Assembly: GCA_963576725.1 (NCBI GenBank)
Contig: OY755237.1
Coordinates: 64,643,423-64,707,422, forward strand
Direction: 5' to 3'
Source: Azorinus chamasolen
Taxonomy: Eukaryota > Mollusca > Bivalvia > Cardiida > Solecurtidae
DNA length: 64,000 bases
This document shows, in pieces, positions 34,265 to 47,732 of this stretch; within the stretch, counting starts at the first letter, position 1; the number at the start of each line of letters is the position of its first letter. A model generated the notes under the pieces. It was given only the letters and a program-made list of their open reading frames with translations, was not told the DNA's origin and made no database searches. The position numbers and the translations under genes are program-made.

Positions 34265-35790
34265 TTGGTACTTCAAGCAAAGTCTCTTAAAAGGAAACAC
34301 AATAGACTTAGACTTTTGAAATGTGCAAATGCTGTTACCATTTTGCCAAACAAAACAGTTGACATTACTTGTTTTTGTGAAAAGTCATTACCTTTTAGAG
34401 ATACATATTCCATAATTCACCTTTGTGATGAAAACTCAGATTTAAATTTGGATATTTGTCCTACTGTTATATCTTATGGCATGAGGGCTTTGCCAATTGC
34501 CGTGTCTGTTTCAAATTTGTCGTCCCAGACCATCACTTTGCATGCAAGGAGTACAATAGCTCAACTTCAACCTGTCTCTACTGAAAATAAAGTATTGAGT
34601 TCAGGACAGTCAACCAATGCAACTGATAAGAAATCATTTTTAGATGAAATTGAGATTGATAGGGCAAATTTAACAGAAAGTCAAGTTCATTCAGTCATAC
34701 ATGCTCTTTCTTCTTTTGAAGATATATTTTCCAAAGGTGATGAAGATGTAGGATTTACAAACTTAGTGAAACATAGAATTGAACTCTTTGACACAATTCC
34801 TTTAAAACGAAGATATAGAAGTATTCCTCCTTCAATGTTAGATGAAGTTTGAGAACATTTACAGAAACTTTTGGCTTGTGGAATTATTCGAAAATCTCAT
34901 AGTTCGTGGGCATCTAATGTTGTTTTGGTACGAAAGAAAACTGGCGAACTTAGACTTTGTGTTGATTTTAGAGAGTTGAATAATAAAACCAAGAAAGATA
35001 GCTATGCTTTGCCCAGAATAGATGATATTTTGAATACTCTTGCAGGAAATAATTACTTCTCAGTCTTAGATATGAAAAGTGGGTACCACCAGGTTGAACT
35101 AGAAGATTCTCATAAGGAAAGAAGTGCTTTTACTGTAGGTCCACTTGGATTTTATGAATATGAACGCCTCCCATTTGGTTTGTGCTCAGCACCAGCAACT
35201 TTTCAAAGGCTTATGGAAGAATGTTTAGGTGAATACAATTCGAAAATCTGTGTAATTTACTTAGATGACATCATTATATTTGGTAGCACATATGAAGAAC
35301 ATTTGGAAATACTCAATTTAGTTTTGCAGCGACTTCGTGAATGTAACCTGAAATTAGCTCCAAAAAAGTGTAGATTTTTCAAAAGTAAGGTTAAATACGT
35401 TGGTCATGTTGTTTCTTCTGATGGTATAAAAACTGATCCGTCAAAAGTTAAAAATTGACCTGTTCCGAAAAATGCTGATGAATTAAGATCATTTCTTGGA
35501 TTTGCAGGGTACTATAGGAAATATATAAACAACTATGCTGTTATGGCCCAACCTCTAAACAAACTTCTCCCCCCTACTTCAGTTTCTAAAAAGTGTAAGA
35601 AACGCAAACCAGCTTCTGTTCAGGACTTCAACTGGGATAAGGAGCAAGAAAAAGCATTCAGTTGTATTAAAAATGCCTTGGTTTCAGCACCTATTCTTGG
35701 TTTTGCCGATTTTTCAAAACCCTTTGAACCCCATACAGACGCGTCTGCTGTTGGATTAGGAGCTATATTGTATCAATAACAGAATGGGGT
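34265..35790 (+). pseudogene. Ty3/gypsy retrotransposon fragment (pre-RT linker, RT, start of RNase H)
   Basis: One reading frame with three stops. The first part (to a TGA at 34850) is the linker between protease and RT with KHRIELFDTIPLKRRYR. The RT follows (SSWASNVVLVRKK, LDMKSGYHQVE, RLPFGLCSAPATFQRLM, YLDDIIIFG), then a TGA at 35456 where a Trp codon is usual (NWPVP). It resumes at RSFLGFAGYYRKYI and ends within the RNase H start (HTDASAVGLGAILYQ, TAA at 35777). Gag, protease, integrase and LTRs are not found. A dead fragment. Confidence 0.9.
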
Positions 35791-37400
35791 TGTTCGCTAT
35801 TTCTTTTGAATAAAGACATAAATATTTCCAGCCATTTTGAATTTTGCCAGGTTCTAGACCCATAGTTTAGGTAAGAAATGTGAATGTTTGTTATAATGTA
35901 TAACTATTTTAAATATTCATTTTATCTTCTATTTTTGTAGTAAATATGTATGTTAATTTAGTAACTATTTGTATAACATGAATATCAAATGCAATTTCTG
36001 TATAAGTGTATAATTATTCATGTTACTAGTTTAACAATATAATATAATAGCGTTACTGATAATTATGTATAGCTTCTGCAAAGTGATGTTGCTTAACTTA
36101 CATTTCCATTTATTGCAGAGCCTTTCGTATATTTCCTGTATCCAAATAAATTGGGATATCGAACTACGTCGTGGTCGGTTTTATATATAAACCCCTATTA
36201 TACCACATTAGAACATAATTATTGTTAAAATCTTTTTATGCGGGAAATAAAAGTAGCGACATTTGAAAGCTGTAGACACGGACAAGATAGCTCAAAAAGC
36301 AACCCTCTGACCAAATCGTATAGCAAATTTAAATCTTATATAATGAATGGAATCTACAGTTAAAAAAGTACTGACAGTACTGAAGGTTTCGGACCATATA
36401 TATGTCGATTGTGACTATACAATACGGAAAAGCTTGGAAGGGAAGGACTGGTACCATTGATACATAGTAAGATGACCTCTAAAGCATTATTTCCTGAACT
36501 AAAATGGTGTTTAATGGAACTGTTTGTTAAAATTGACAGGTCATCTGAACATAATTGCTGTGAACTTTTCTGAAAATCCTGTCAGTGCTTAAGATATTGT
36601 TTAAAGAAATAATTTGATGACTAGTAGCACACAGTGCAGTTCCAATGGTTCAATTTGCCTGAAGTTTACTTAAATTGATATTTGAATTTAGTAAAGGGCC
36701 ATTACTCTATTATTATTTGGCCGACGTTGGCGTCATATATTGTGCCTCATGCACCTATCCATGTAAATACCCCGTCAAATTTAAATGAAATCTGAGCAAG
36801 CTGTTCCAAGATATGACTTCTAACAGTCACATTTCCTATATGGCTATCTGAAAGCAACAAAGGGTCATATTTCTGCTGCTAACTGGTGGATTGTAACAGT
36901 ATTTGGCGTGCATCAATCACCTATCCATCTATACACTACAACCAAGTTTGGAAAAATTATATATGCCATGTGAATCTAAATATCATACAGTTAACAAGAT
37001 CTAATTGTAACAGAATATATTGCAGAATGTCCCCTAAACGAATTTACTGTAGTACTACAACATACTGCATGTTTGGTTGTGAACCCTTTTACAGTTGGCA
37101 ATCACGCTGGCCTCTTTGCATGTACGCCGACAAGAAAGGTTTAGTACTCTATGAAGGCGACCTCTTAAATCCTGAAATGGAAGGAGAACGTCGGATATCT
37201 GTACTATTTCATTTTTGTCGTACCCTTTATTACTTTTCTACAGTTACTCTGTTTGCAGCTCAATCATTGAGTACACTAGCGATAGGTGGATACAGTATGT
37301 TCACTTTTTTCGTTATACATGCACTTTACCACTGTATTTGCTGTTGCGGTTGTTGTAGATTAGTCGGAGAGGGGATACGTTTATTTACACTGTTTGTCTT
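35791..37400. other. AT-rich region after the gypsy fragment
   Basis: Contains dispersed-repeat-like text (AAAGGGCCATTACTCTATT near 36695, AAAGGGTCATATTTCTGCTG near 36860). A 172-codon frame without ATG (36886-37404) shows no domain and is not called a gene. Confidence 0.4.
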
Positions 37401-37659
37401 TTAGGATGGGGATGGAATAAGTGTGAGGTTGGGCGCCCATAAACCGGTTTAACCCCCCAGTGACTTTTGTCGCTTACCGTTCCAAGGCGGTACTTCCATC
37501 TTCCTCCTATTGTATGTTTGTTTTGTCTTTGTGCGTCTCTTGTTGTTTTTTCTACTTATGTACATTTGCTGTTTCCTTGTGTTGCTGTTCGGGCGAGTGT
37601 TTGTTCTGTATGTGGTGTTTCCTGCATGACTGATTTTTGTACTTTTACAACTGTTATTG

Positions 37660-38310
37660 GTGAGCAAAATATCTAAATTTCAACCAATAACAGGCCATTA
37701 GTGAGCACTTGGTTACATGGCAACCAGCACTTTTCAAACAACTGCATACATATCCCTACTGACCAAATTTTCCGAAAAATCTAATATGTAAATTGTGACC
37801 CATTCAGAGGACACTACTCCATTACCATGGCAACCAACTTGACTGAGTTGGGAATACCCAAATACCCCTAAATGCCAATTTTCAGCAAATTTGAATATCT
37901 AAAAGTTTGACCAATCAGATCTCACCATTCAGTTTCCATACCAACAAATCATTTCGAAAGACATACCAATCAATTCTGAGTGTCAAAATATCCCGACATA
38001 CAAATTTTTGGCAAAATCGAACAATATCTGAATTTGTCGAAAAATATCTAAATTTTCGACCAATCAGAGCCATCACTCAGTTACTATGGCAACCAATTCT
38101 TTAAAAAGACCTATAAATTAGTCCCGAGTGCCAAAATATACCGTAATACCAATTTTTAGCAAAATCAACCAATATATGTACTTTCGAAACACAAACCAAT
38201 TGATTTGGAGTACTTAAATATCCCATGGTACCAATTTTCAGCAAAAATCGAATGATATATAACTTCGCCAAACAATATCTAAATTTCGACCAATTATAGC
38301 CAACCATTTA
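37660..38310. repeat. Degenerate ~130-bp tandem repeat
   Basis: Repeated blocks such as AAATATCTAAATTT, CGACCAATCAGAGCCA, TATGGCAACCAA and CCAATTTTTAGCAAAATC occur four or five times with drift. Confidence 0.65.
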
Positions 38311-39695
38311 GTGATGGTGATTTTCAAAAAATAAAAAGTGGGATGTACATCTGCATGTATCAAGCAATATTCATATGAAGTTTCGGACAATTACTTAGTC
38401 TTACTGAGAAATGCGTTGGACAAGTTCATGACGGAAGAAGAACAATTGGAAGAATCAGAATCGGAAGAAAGAATAATAAGAATAAGAAACGGAGCAAACA
38501 CAATATGTCCCTCTACTTCATTTTGGGACATTATTATATACCAGGGGTGAAAATAACAGCATGCTTGTATGTTAACACAGATTAATGCTGGGGAAAAAGC
38601 TTAAACAACAAGAATTATATACGTTCAGCATATGTTATAATTAACATTATGTAACACATACAATAAAATAAGTCCACTTTATCTTTTTTATAACTACTAA
38701 CTCTCTATAATTGGAGTAATTATCCTTAAATGCTTACAACCTGGTACCAAGTCTCCTTAGACATTACACACATTATAAACATGGATCTTATAGAACAGAA
38801 AAGTATATGATCAATGTTTACGATGCTTGTCACACATGATGTAAAAATATAATTATGATCTTCCAAACTCAATATAAATACTTCTGATGCATTCAGAATA
38901 CAGATTGCTTTTGAGGCTCAAGGTTATCCATATATCTCCGGAACGTTTCACTACGGTCCGTGCTCCTTCGTGCAGAAGGGTCGGTGCTGAATATTATGAT
39001 TTTTTAAGCTTTCTTCAACTTCAACTATAACTACAGTAAATTAAATTAAATAAATTAAATTATAATAAATTTATTTATTTTATTTTATTTATTTTTAATT
39101 TATTTTTATTATAATAATAAATTAATAATAATGATAAAAATAATAATAAATAAATTAAATTATTAAATTTTATTTATTTATTAAATAAATTACAGTAAAT
39201 TAAATAATAATTTATTTATTTTATATATTTTTTTTTTATTTTACTCGTCATGGCGAGCGGACGAGTAGATTTTCCAGGCTGTTACTACTTATTATGCACT
39301 GAATATTAAATTTACGTATTTCAAATAATAAATATGGACAATATTAGCCAATAAGCTCGATAAAGTTTTTCTAATAAGAAAAATAATGCTTAAATTGTGG
39401 CCGATTTTAGGCTGCGAAATTCATATCCGCGGATATGAGTCATACCCGTCATATCGGGTGTTTATACTGTATCCTGCAATTTCCAGTCGTTATCTTCATT
39501 CCCATAGTTCGTGTGTAATGTGTAGAGATTGACGATGTTCCGACCATTATTCATTACTGTTTTCTCCGTTACGTTGTCTGTACCAATCCGACAAACTCAA
39601 GAAATGCTTGTAGATTTCAAAATATACGCCCGACTTTCAGAAGTCGATTATTTTCCGGGCCATTTTTACCGGCGCTCTGTGGTATATAATAAATT
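38311..39695. other. AT-rich region, no gene seen
   Basis: Besides the low-complexity tract at 39030-39245, nothing recognised. Confidence 0.4.
39030..39245. repeat. AT-rich low-complexity tract
   Basis: Almost only A and T, with ATTAAATAAATT and TTTATTTATTTT patterns. Confidence 0.9.
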
Positions 39696-40553
39696 TAGGG
39701 CTGTCACGGTTAGACAATTCTTGAACCGGTTAATCGGGAACGCCGAACCGAACCGTAACCGGTTAACCGCCATGTTTATCATCCGTGCCAGACTGTATAT
39801 AGGATAAAGCATGGTGCGCTATATATTCGGAAATTAAATCCTATTTCGGCCGATACAAGACTGGAAAAAACCTGTTGACATCCTGCTTTACTCATTTGTT
39901 GACCGAACTCATATAACCATTCATTTCAATCTGATAGATTTATGACGAAAGTGAAAGTAAGAATCGTGTTTACCTTTCGAGTCTCAACTTCCGCTAGGCT
40001 GGTCTACTGTAAAATTTTCAACTTCCGTTATGAATGTGTACTGACTAAAAGTGCAGGTTCGGATGCCCTTCCACTTTACCGTAATGCTTGTAAAAGGAAT
40101 AGTACACACTACACAGATATGAGGAAAACTGGATAAAATTGAGAACGAACAAACATGGGTTTATTGGTAGACATGTGTACATGATAAACCACCGTTAGAC
40201 AAGTGGAAGAATGTGTTACCTTTAAATTAGATTTGAGAACTAGAGACAGTTTTTTTTAAAAATTACAATTAGCAAAAGTGATACGTAGCTCGACGTGAAT
40301 TAAATGAAATACGAAATGTTTACAGATGATATGTATATGGTTTACAGCCCCGAATAGTCCGATACCTGCGCTTTTCTCCATCATAGCATGTCGAAGGGAA
40401 ACAAAATGACTTTAATGACAGTATAAAATAATATTTTTAGCGTAATTTACTTTCCCAAATTATTACAGGCGGTTCACGGTTAGTGAAATTTTGAACCGGT
40501 TAGAACAACGAACCGAACCGTCAACGATTAACCGAGTAACCGTGACAGCCCTA
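39696..40553. mobile_element. 858-bp element with TAGGGCTGTCACGGTTA ends
   Basis: TAGGGCTGTCACGGTTA at the left and its reverse complement at the right form the outer TIR. GAACCGGTTA-type motifs occur inside both ends in inverted form. No coding sequence. The ends resemble hAT TIRs; no clear 8-bp target duplication is seen. Confidence 0.7.
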
Positions 40554-41310
40554 TGAAAGATTTTATTGAATCCATGACATAGACAGTGATAATGTTAATT
40601 ATCAAACAACCAGAATCAATTGCAATGTTGTTTGAATGATATAATAGTAACAAATTAAGTGTTAATTAATGGTAGCACTTGTTTGCGCTAATCTCATCAA
40701 TGAGATGTTTATAGCTGCGATAGTTTGTACTAATTATTTCATTGGTTATTTCTTTAATCATGTATCACCCAATAACAGCATGTATGATCAGATTAATTTT
40801 AAATATGGATACTATATATTCGTACGCGACCAAATTTATCATATAACGTAGCATTTTACACGGCAAAATTGTTGGTAATTGAAACAGTTGCATCCGCATT
40901 TTAATAATTGACACAAATACCAAATGAAGAATTATCGATATCGTTTATCAAACGCATTGCACTTGGAACTATATTTTTGTCTAGGGGTGTTAACAAAGTC
41001 ACATTTTTGGCAAAATGAAAGTAGAAATACGGGTGAAATACACCCGTAGATAACTAAATCGCTTAATCGGCGCTACGTGATAAACATTCTGTCAACGTTA
41101 AACCATTCAAAATGTCTGCATTTGGGCTAATGAACGTATGCATTGTAAGCATAAATTGATATTTCGTAGTATAACAGTGGTCTGATTGCGCATTATGGGA
41201 TATGAATTTCTTTATAAATTTGCTTGAGGCATGCCATGGGGATGCATTACTATTAGGTTTCGGAAAGTAGTCCGAAACCTAAAAATGACCGGCCATTCCA
41301 CGTTAAAATA

Positions 41311-41535
41311 TAACCCTTTCCCTAATATAAACGTGTTTCGTGCATTTGCAAACAGCGCCGATCCAGATCATACGACAGTCTGCTCTGTTAATAAAATTGT
41401 AATAGGCCCGACTCTTCTATACATTTCATATCAACACCAAAACTATCTTGTCTACAAATGCCATTTAAAACATTAGCTTATAAATATTCATGATATCATT
41501 ATTTCTTACATGAATACTGAACAGGGAAAAGGTAA
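41311..41535. mobile_element. TTAA-type MITE (TAACCCTTTCCCT), decayed
   Basis: Left TAACCCTTTCCCT and right CAGGGAAAAGG; inside are ATTCATGATATCATTATTTC and half a core, as in other members. Confidence 0.65.
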
Positions 41536-41607
41536 ATCATCACAATGTAACAGAATAACAAGAATGTTTTCATAGTTATACAATTCATAAAAATATGTTT
41601 GCTTATC

Positions 41608-41862
41608 CCTTTACCATAATTATATAAACATATATATTTCCATGCCTTTGCAAACAGTGTACACCAAGATTTGGATGCGCCTATTGGAGCCGTATGATCG
41701 GGATCCACTCTGTTTGCTTATGAAAGTAAATCTGGTCTGACTCTACATTTTCTACCAGTACAAAAAAGTCATGTACCGTGTACCTATACCATCATGAAAA
41801 TCAACTAATGAATATTATGATGTCATCTTTTCTGACATGAATATTCAACAGGGAAAGGGTTG
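41608..41862. mobile_element. TTAA-type MITE, decayed
   Basis: CCCTTTACC at the left, a damaged core near 41655-41720 (CCTATTGGAG centre), and CAGGGAAAGGGTT at the right. Confidence 0.6.
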
Positions 41863-41944
41863 AAAACTACCGACAACCAACCTTAAGGTTACAAAGTTAG
41901 CTAAAGATGTATACCTGACATGACCCGGCAACAGAAATAAAAAT

Positions 41945-42180
41945 TCTGAAAGCATCGACGCTTTTTCACGTGCTTTCAAACAGAATAGACCCGGAGCAGA
42001 TGGTTCCTATAGGAACCGTCTGATCAGGGTATTCTGTTTGCTTATGAATTTATGTTGGATCTGTCTCTATATTTTTTTTCCAATACCCAAACATCCTCAG
42101 TAAATATGCTATTATAATAATTTAATAAATATTCATGATATCAGTATTTCTTACAAGAATATTCACGGAGTAAATGGTCC
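41945..42180. mobile_element. TTAA-type MITE with core TTCCTATAGGAA
   Basis: Core at about 41977-42044 with centre TTCCTATAGGAA. The right end GGAGTAAATGG belongs to the CTCC-type subfamily. No clean TTAA. Confidence 0.6.
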
Positions 42181-42444
42181 CAACCAATTTATATGTGTAT
42201 TTCGTTGTCAACTCTTAATTCTGGGTGGCATTTCACGCCTTGTGATTTTAAATTTATATAAATTTGCAACAAATAACTTTGTTTGTCAGGGTTTCAGTAT
42301 AGTATCCTGTGATAGGAAATATGGTAAACATCTTTAGAAATACGTGTACGTTTGTAACTCTAATCAGTATTATACCCTTTAGATATGACCCTTTAACAAA
42401 TGCAATTTATATTTGTTATTAATTGATGAGTTTCAATATGCAAA

Positions 42445-42520
42445 CAAGCACAGCAGATCCTGAGCAGACAGTTCCTATAGGAGCTGTCTGATATGGGTCT
42501 TCTCTGTTTGCTAGAGCGAG
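42445..42520. mobile_element. Isolated palindromic core
   Basis: GCAAACAAGCACAGCAGATCC, centre TTCCTATAGGAG, to GTCTTCTCTGTTTGC; termini not recognised. Confidence 0.6.
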
Positions 42521-43521
42521 AAAGGTGGGATAAAATGTTAATTGACATCACCACTCATAACTCATAATATTTAAATGGTTTTAAGATATTTTTTAAAAAT
42601 TCAATATTTTGAATTTCGGTTGGAGTCCAAAATACTATTTTTTTTTTATAATATTCAAGATACCAATCTGATTATTATAATTTGTTTATGTAATTAAACT
42701 AAATATTTTCACACTATATATATACAGTTTTCCTTTTATAAATTCAAAAATATTTGTTATTACTTTTTTTTAAACCTAAGGCCTTTTTACCACTTTACCT
42801 GTGGCATTTTTACCTAGAGCATTTTTACCTATGGCATATATACCAAAGGCATTTTTACCTGTGGCATTTTTACCTACATTCTTATAATACAAATATTTAA
42901 CTTTTTTATTTAATTTTGTACTGTGCTGTACCCATGCTTTGAAAAGCTTTTATCTGTCAGAGACATATACATACAGTATATATCTCTATATCTGTTTTCA
43001 ACTCCACCGGTTGGCATGTTAAACCGTTGTTATTTGTGTTACATAGTCAGCAAAAAGTGTATTGTAGGCAAATACCTATGATAACATAAATAAGAAACTT
43101 AGACAAATCATGCAACATCTCGCGGCCAATGTACCAAATCACGCAAAGTCACGTTTGCAAATACATCTAATTGTAAGAAAGGTACAGGAAAGATAAGTAT
43201 ATCATTAGGATAAGGATCAAATATGTCTGACTCTCATTTTTCTGTTTTTTTTTTCTTCAGTGAAATTAAGCAAAGCTTATTTCATTTATTTTACAAACTA
43301 CATTTTTGAAGCGGACAATAATTCAGTATAATGAGGGTTAAAGTTATTGATCATTCAAACAATGATCGCTTTGGGTGCTCTACAATGTACGGAAACTACC
43401 CTGGTGTTTCAGCGCAGGGGGTCATTGATTTATGATCATCAATAAAGTTCCGACTTGAGGAAAGTCTTATCGGATATTTCCGCTCTTTTGCGACTATCAA
43501 GATGTTACAATTCATTGGTTC
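42521..43521. other. AT-rich region, no gene seen
   Basis: Only the GGCATTTTTACCT array (42785-42890) stands out. Confidence 0.4.
42785..42890. repeat. Short tandem array, GTGGCATTTTTACCT units
   Basis: About six units of 17-18 bases (GGCATTTTTACCTGT and variants), similar to 30895-30990 and in the same orientation. Confidence 0.75.
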
Positions 43522-43599
43522 AGTACCTTTAAGACCCACCCATTGAAAAAGACATAATCCAATCAATTGTCACCCATAAGCGTGTCAATCACCAGTAGT

Positions 43600-44325
<726 letters not shown>

Positions 44326-44385
44326 CGTGCCCGCAGATATGAATTAACTACGTGAATTGTACTTTTGTGCTAGATAGAAATTCCT

Positions 44386-44620
44386 TTAACCCTTCTTCCG
44401 CTGAGTTTTCATATATAAATGCCCTCTATGAATATCTATCATCTCAACGTTTATATTGGTAATAAATACAGGAATAATTTCCGCAGGACGAATGCCAATT
44501 CATGTTTGATAGATGAAACCAGTGCACACCCTGATCATACAGCCTCTGAGAGATATCTGATCTGGGTCTGCACTGTTTTTAAATTGGGTCAATATATGCT
44601 ACTAGCATGAAAAGGGTTAA
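44386..44620. mobile_element. TTAA MITE (CCCTTCTTCCGC)
   Basis: TTAACCCTTCTTCCGCTGAG at the left and GAAAAGGGTTAA at the right, with a damaged core around 44520-44575. Confidence 0.75.
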
Positions 44621-44952
44621 TATGAGTTAAATGAATAACAGTACGGTCGTAGCTTTGAACTCATTTGAAAGACAACGAAATACCAATATTTGGATATCTG
44701 TTATTTCTGGTGGCTGTTTTATACAGATTTATGATTGATGCAGGCGACTGCTTTGCGCCGTTTCAAAATAATACAGTAAGCTACAATAGTTTTCATCTTA
44801 ATTCTGATATCAACTTAAATATTGTAGCTGCACTGAATGGTCGATCAAACAAAAATAGTTGTAATAGTATAGATTATTAGTGTAGATGCGTTTCGAACTT
44901 AAATCATTATTTAATCAACTGTTAGCATCTCTTCTTCGAATGAGACTCAAGT

Positions 44953-45148
44953 TAAACCCTTTACTCCATATGTACTCATTTTAATGCATTCAATCTATTC
45001 CTACTCTCAAAATATAGTTCCACTCCGTAATGTTCTATATCGCAGCAGACGGTAGCTTAAAGCAGACTAGTTGAGAGTAAAGCAAAATGGTCCCATTCAA
45101 ATATCTGTCTTCAATACTAAACACAAACTTTGGAGAGTAAAGGATTAA
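44953..45148. mobile_element. TTAA-type MITE (CCCTTTACTCC), different interior
   Basis: Left AAACCCTTTACTCCATATG, right GGAGAGTAAAGGATTAA. The interior resembles the TA-type core (GGTAGCTTAAAGCAG). Confidence 0.6.
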
Positions 45149-45896
45149 GTCATATAGAAACCTGTTCAGTGATTAGGAATATATAATTCAGGATATTGGC
45201 ACATCATGCATAGCTAAATGCTGCAATCACATATGTTGGATTGCTTGACCTTGAACTTTGACGCATCTCTTTGATTTCAAAATCTGGCCTGACCTGTTTT
45301 CCTCTTCACTTTGGTGTCAACGAACACTGTGTATGTGTACATACATGTATTGAAATGGTACACTCATTTTAACCTTTTCAATCTCCATGAGAGTTGCGTA
45401 CCCTGGTTATATATCCCATGTCGCATTGAATAAGGGTCGCCTTTGATAATAATGTGAGCAATTTGGGCCAATCATGGACCTCTTATCTTAACACAGCAAA
45501 CTTTGATAAGACATGCGCAACATTATTTCTGTCATTGAGGTTTACAAAACTTTTCCATAACTACTACTGTGCAGAACAGCCTAAGAGTTTATCTCAACTC
45601 TTTCAGATTGCCTTGGTTATGTTCCAGGCATGAACGATACCATAGTCATTTCTTTCTAATGCATACATCTTGTTTTAGGTGCCTAGCATCATGTCTAATA
45701 ATAAAAGCGAAATTTATACCCATAACAAAACATCCACATTCACACTGGTCACTTTTGTAAAGTTCTGTATGTCCACCTTTGCATACCAAATTCAATAGCA
45801 AATGTTGCCCTAGTCGACACCCAGGTCCTTCATGCCTTTGATTTGGAGTTACAGTAATATTTAGTAAACTTATTAGTATCACAGTTATGTAGTCGT
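45149..45896. other. Region with one unexplained minus-strand frame
   Basis: A 78-codon minus-strand frame (45646-45882) includes HEGPGCRLGQHLLLNLVCKG and CECGCF. It has no recognised domain and no splice context; possibly a transposon fragment. Confidence 0.35.
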
Positions 45897-46148
45897 TTAA
45901 CCCTTCTCTTGCTGAATTTTAAAATACATTTCTCCTTCTTTACCCATGCCCTGTTGTATAATTACATATTTCTTCACTGTGTACAGGTATTTCGCTGTGT
46001 GCAATCACTGCTGTGGAGTGCACTGGTTGCACACTCAACTTGTAAATAGTGCGGACCCTGATGAGACAGCTCCTGCAGGAGCTGTCTCATCTGGGTCTGC
46101 ACTATTTACTGGTAGGTATATTGACGTGAGTAGCAAGCGAAGGGTTAA
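45897..46148. mobile_element. TTAA MITE, CCCTTCGCTTGCT family, reversed
   Basis: TTAA at 45897 and 46145; 68-bp core 46042-46109 centred on CTCCTGCAGGAG, one arm with CCCT and the other with CCCA before GATGAG. Confidence 0.9.
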
Positions 46149-46177
46149 TAGTAGTCTGTGTTGTTTTCAACAAAGTA

Positions 46178-46433
46178 CAGTTGAACTTCCATATAAAAAC
46201 TCCGTATTCCCAAGCTTAACCATACAGAATTGTTCTAAACTATCTAGAAACACAAGCGACAGCTTAACACAGGTCGAAAGTAAGGCTCCTACTGGAGCTG
46301 TCAGCATTACTTTAGACCTGCATTAAGCTGTGAACTTGAGAAATTGTTCAGTTTAGAAATCTGAAGATTCAAACCTCTGTTATCTCGAAGCAACTTGTAT
46401 GGTTCCTTGATTTTCCAGATATCGAAGTTCAAC
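46178..46433. mobile_element. TA-type MITE (CAGTTGAACTTCCATAT)
   Basis: CAGTTGAACTTCC at the left and CGAAGTTCAACT at the right. Core GCTCCTACTGGAGC with partial arms. Confidence 0.65.
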
Positions 46434-46678
46434 TTTATTTAGTTTCATATTATCACTTGTTATATGCTTCTTCATTTAATACGGTCACTTTATTCATTTT
46501 CTCACAAGTAATATTTGAGTGTCTGGGGGGATGGCATCGAACATTCAGGCAAACTTCATTTGGATATAGCAACCGGAATCTCGTAATGGCAACGCACATA
46601 TCCTACATTCAGTTACATTATCTGTTGGACCCGTCTATACAGTTGTGATACACACGCAAATGTCACACCAGAGTTTTG

Positions 46679-46940
46679 GGGCCTCCGTGACCGAGTGGTT
46701 ATGGTCTTCGACTGACAATCGCTTAACCCCTCACCGCTGTGGGTTCGAATCCCGGTCTGGGCATTTTGATTTTCATGTGAAGAAGCCTTTCAGTTGGCTT
46801 GCGGTGGGTCGGTGCAATTTGTTCCGTGCATAGAAAAACCTCTAGGGTCTTCCTCCACCTGTAATCAGCTGGACGTCATCATATGACTGAAATACTGTTA
46901 AAACGACATGAAATCCGATAAAACCCCAAACCAAACCATA
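46679..46940 (+). mobile_element. tRNA-derived SINE, near full length
   Basis: The tRNA-like head has an A box (TGACCGAGTGGTTA) and a B box (GGGTTCGAATCCC), ending near 46763. The body includes TCATGTGAAGAAGCC and GGCTTGCGGTGGGTCGG, and the tail has ATATGACTGAAATACTG and an A-rich end. The same body and tail recur at 57553-57771 and, reversed, at 48690-48850. Confidence 0.8.
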
Positions 46941-47060
46941 CCAGTGTTTGAGAGGAAAGGAGGTAACGCGTGCGACTTTGTGTATACTGATAGTAGGGTT
47001 ACTCCGCATGAATCCGTATTGGTCGGCCTAGAGTACAATATGCATCTACGGCACATTCAG

Positions 47061-47297
47061 TTAACCCTTTCCAGCATACAAACGCTTGTTCACATATTTG
47101 CAAACATAGTAGATCCAGATCGATGGCTTCTACAGGAGCCGTCTGATCAGGGACTGCTGTGTTTGCTTAATATTTTACAATATTTCTGACTCTACAGTTT
47201 CTTCCAAGCTATACCAACAAATCCTGTGTACATATACTATTGCGAAAAAATTCAGCTAGTAAATAATCACGATGCCATATAACAGGGAAATGATTAA
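47061..47297. mobile_element. TTAA MITE (CCCTTTCCAGC)
   Basis: TTAA at 47061 and 47294. The core near 47099-47167 has lost a few central bases but keeps GTAGATCCAGATC in one arm and the CTGATCAGGG form in the other. Confidence 0.75.
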
Positions 47298-47509
47298 TGA
47301 TAACAGCCACAACTATAGTTAACAGTTTCCAACTAGAGATTTTCTATATGCTGTTTTATAATAGTAGTGTGTTACTCTATGCATAAGCATTGTTCACGGC
47401 GGACCACAACTTATGCAGAGTACAATATTGTCTGCAACGAGATAATGTTTGCATGGCATCAGATGTGATATACTGTCATTTATCATATAATTTTGTTAAT
47501 CAGTTTGAA

Positions 47510-47732
47510 TTAACCCTTACAACGCTGACTTTTCAAATGGAATACATTTTGTATTCCAAAATTCAAATAGGTCAAGCTTATGGTGAATATTTAGGTAAGT
47601 TTTCTAAAGAAAAGTGTAACATGACAAACAGTGCAGACCCTGATGAGAGGGCTCTCCTAGGAGCCCTCTCATCTGGGTCTACACTGTTTGCAAAGGACAT
47701 TAGTGACTCGGGTCCCGCACTGTAAGGGTTAA
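47510..47732. mobile_element. TTAA MITE (CCCTTACA) with CTCTCCTAGGAG core
   Basis: TTAA at 47510 and 47729, ends CCCTTACA and TGTAAGGG. The 66-bp core 47625-47690 is centred on CTCCTAGGAG. A relative lies at 57300-57449. Confidence 0.85.

Noticed and set aside
36886..37404. 172-codon + strand frame with cysteine-rich end
   Set aside because: Begins with GTG rather than ATG, no recognised domain, AT-rich repeat-like surroundings, no splice evidence.
45946..46326. Peptides like SADPDETAPAGAVSSGSALF in many short frames (also 1779-2024, 47390-47725, 61657-62028)
   Set aside because: These are translations of the palindromic MITE cores, not genes. They recur in unrelated contexts and should not be read as a protein family.
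46681..46763. A functional tRNA gene
   Set aside because: A and B boxes are present, but the acceptor stem does not pair and the sequence continues into a SINE body found elsewhere in the window.
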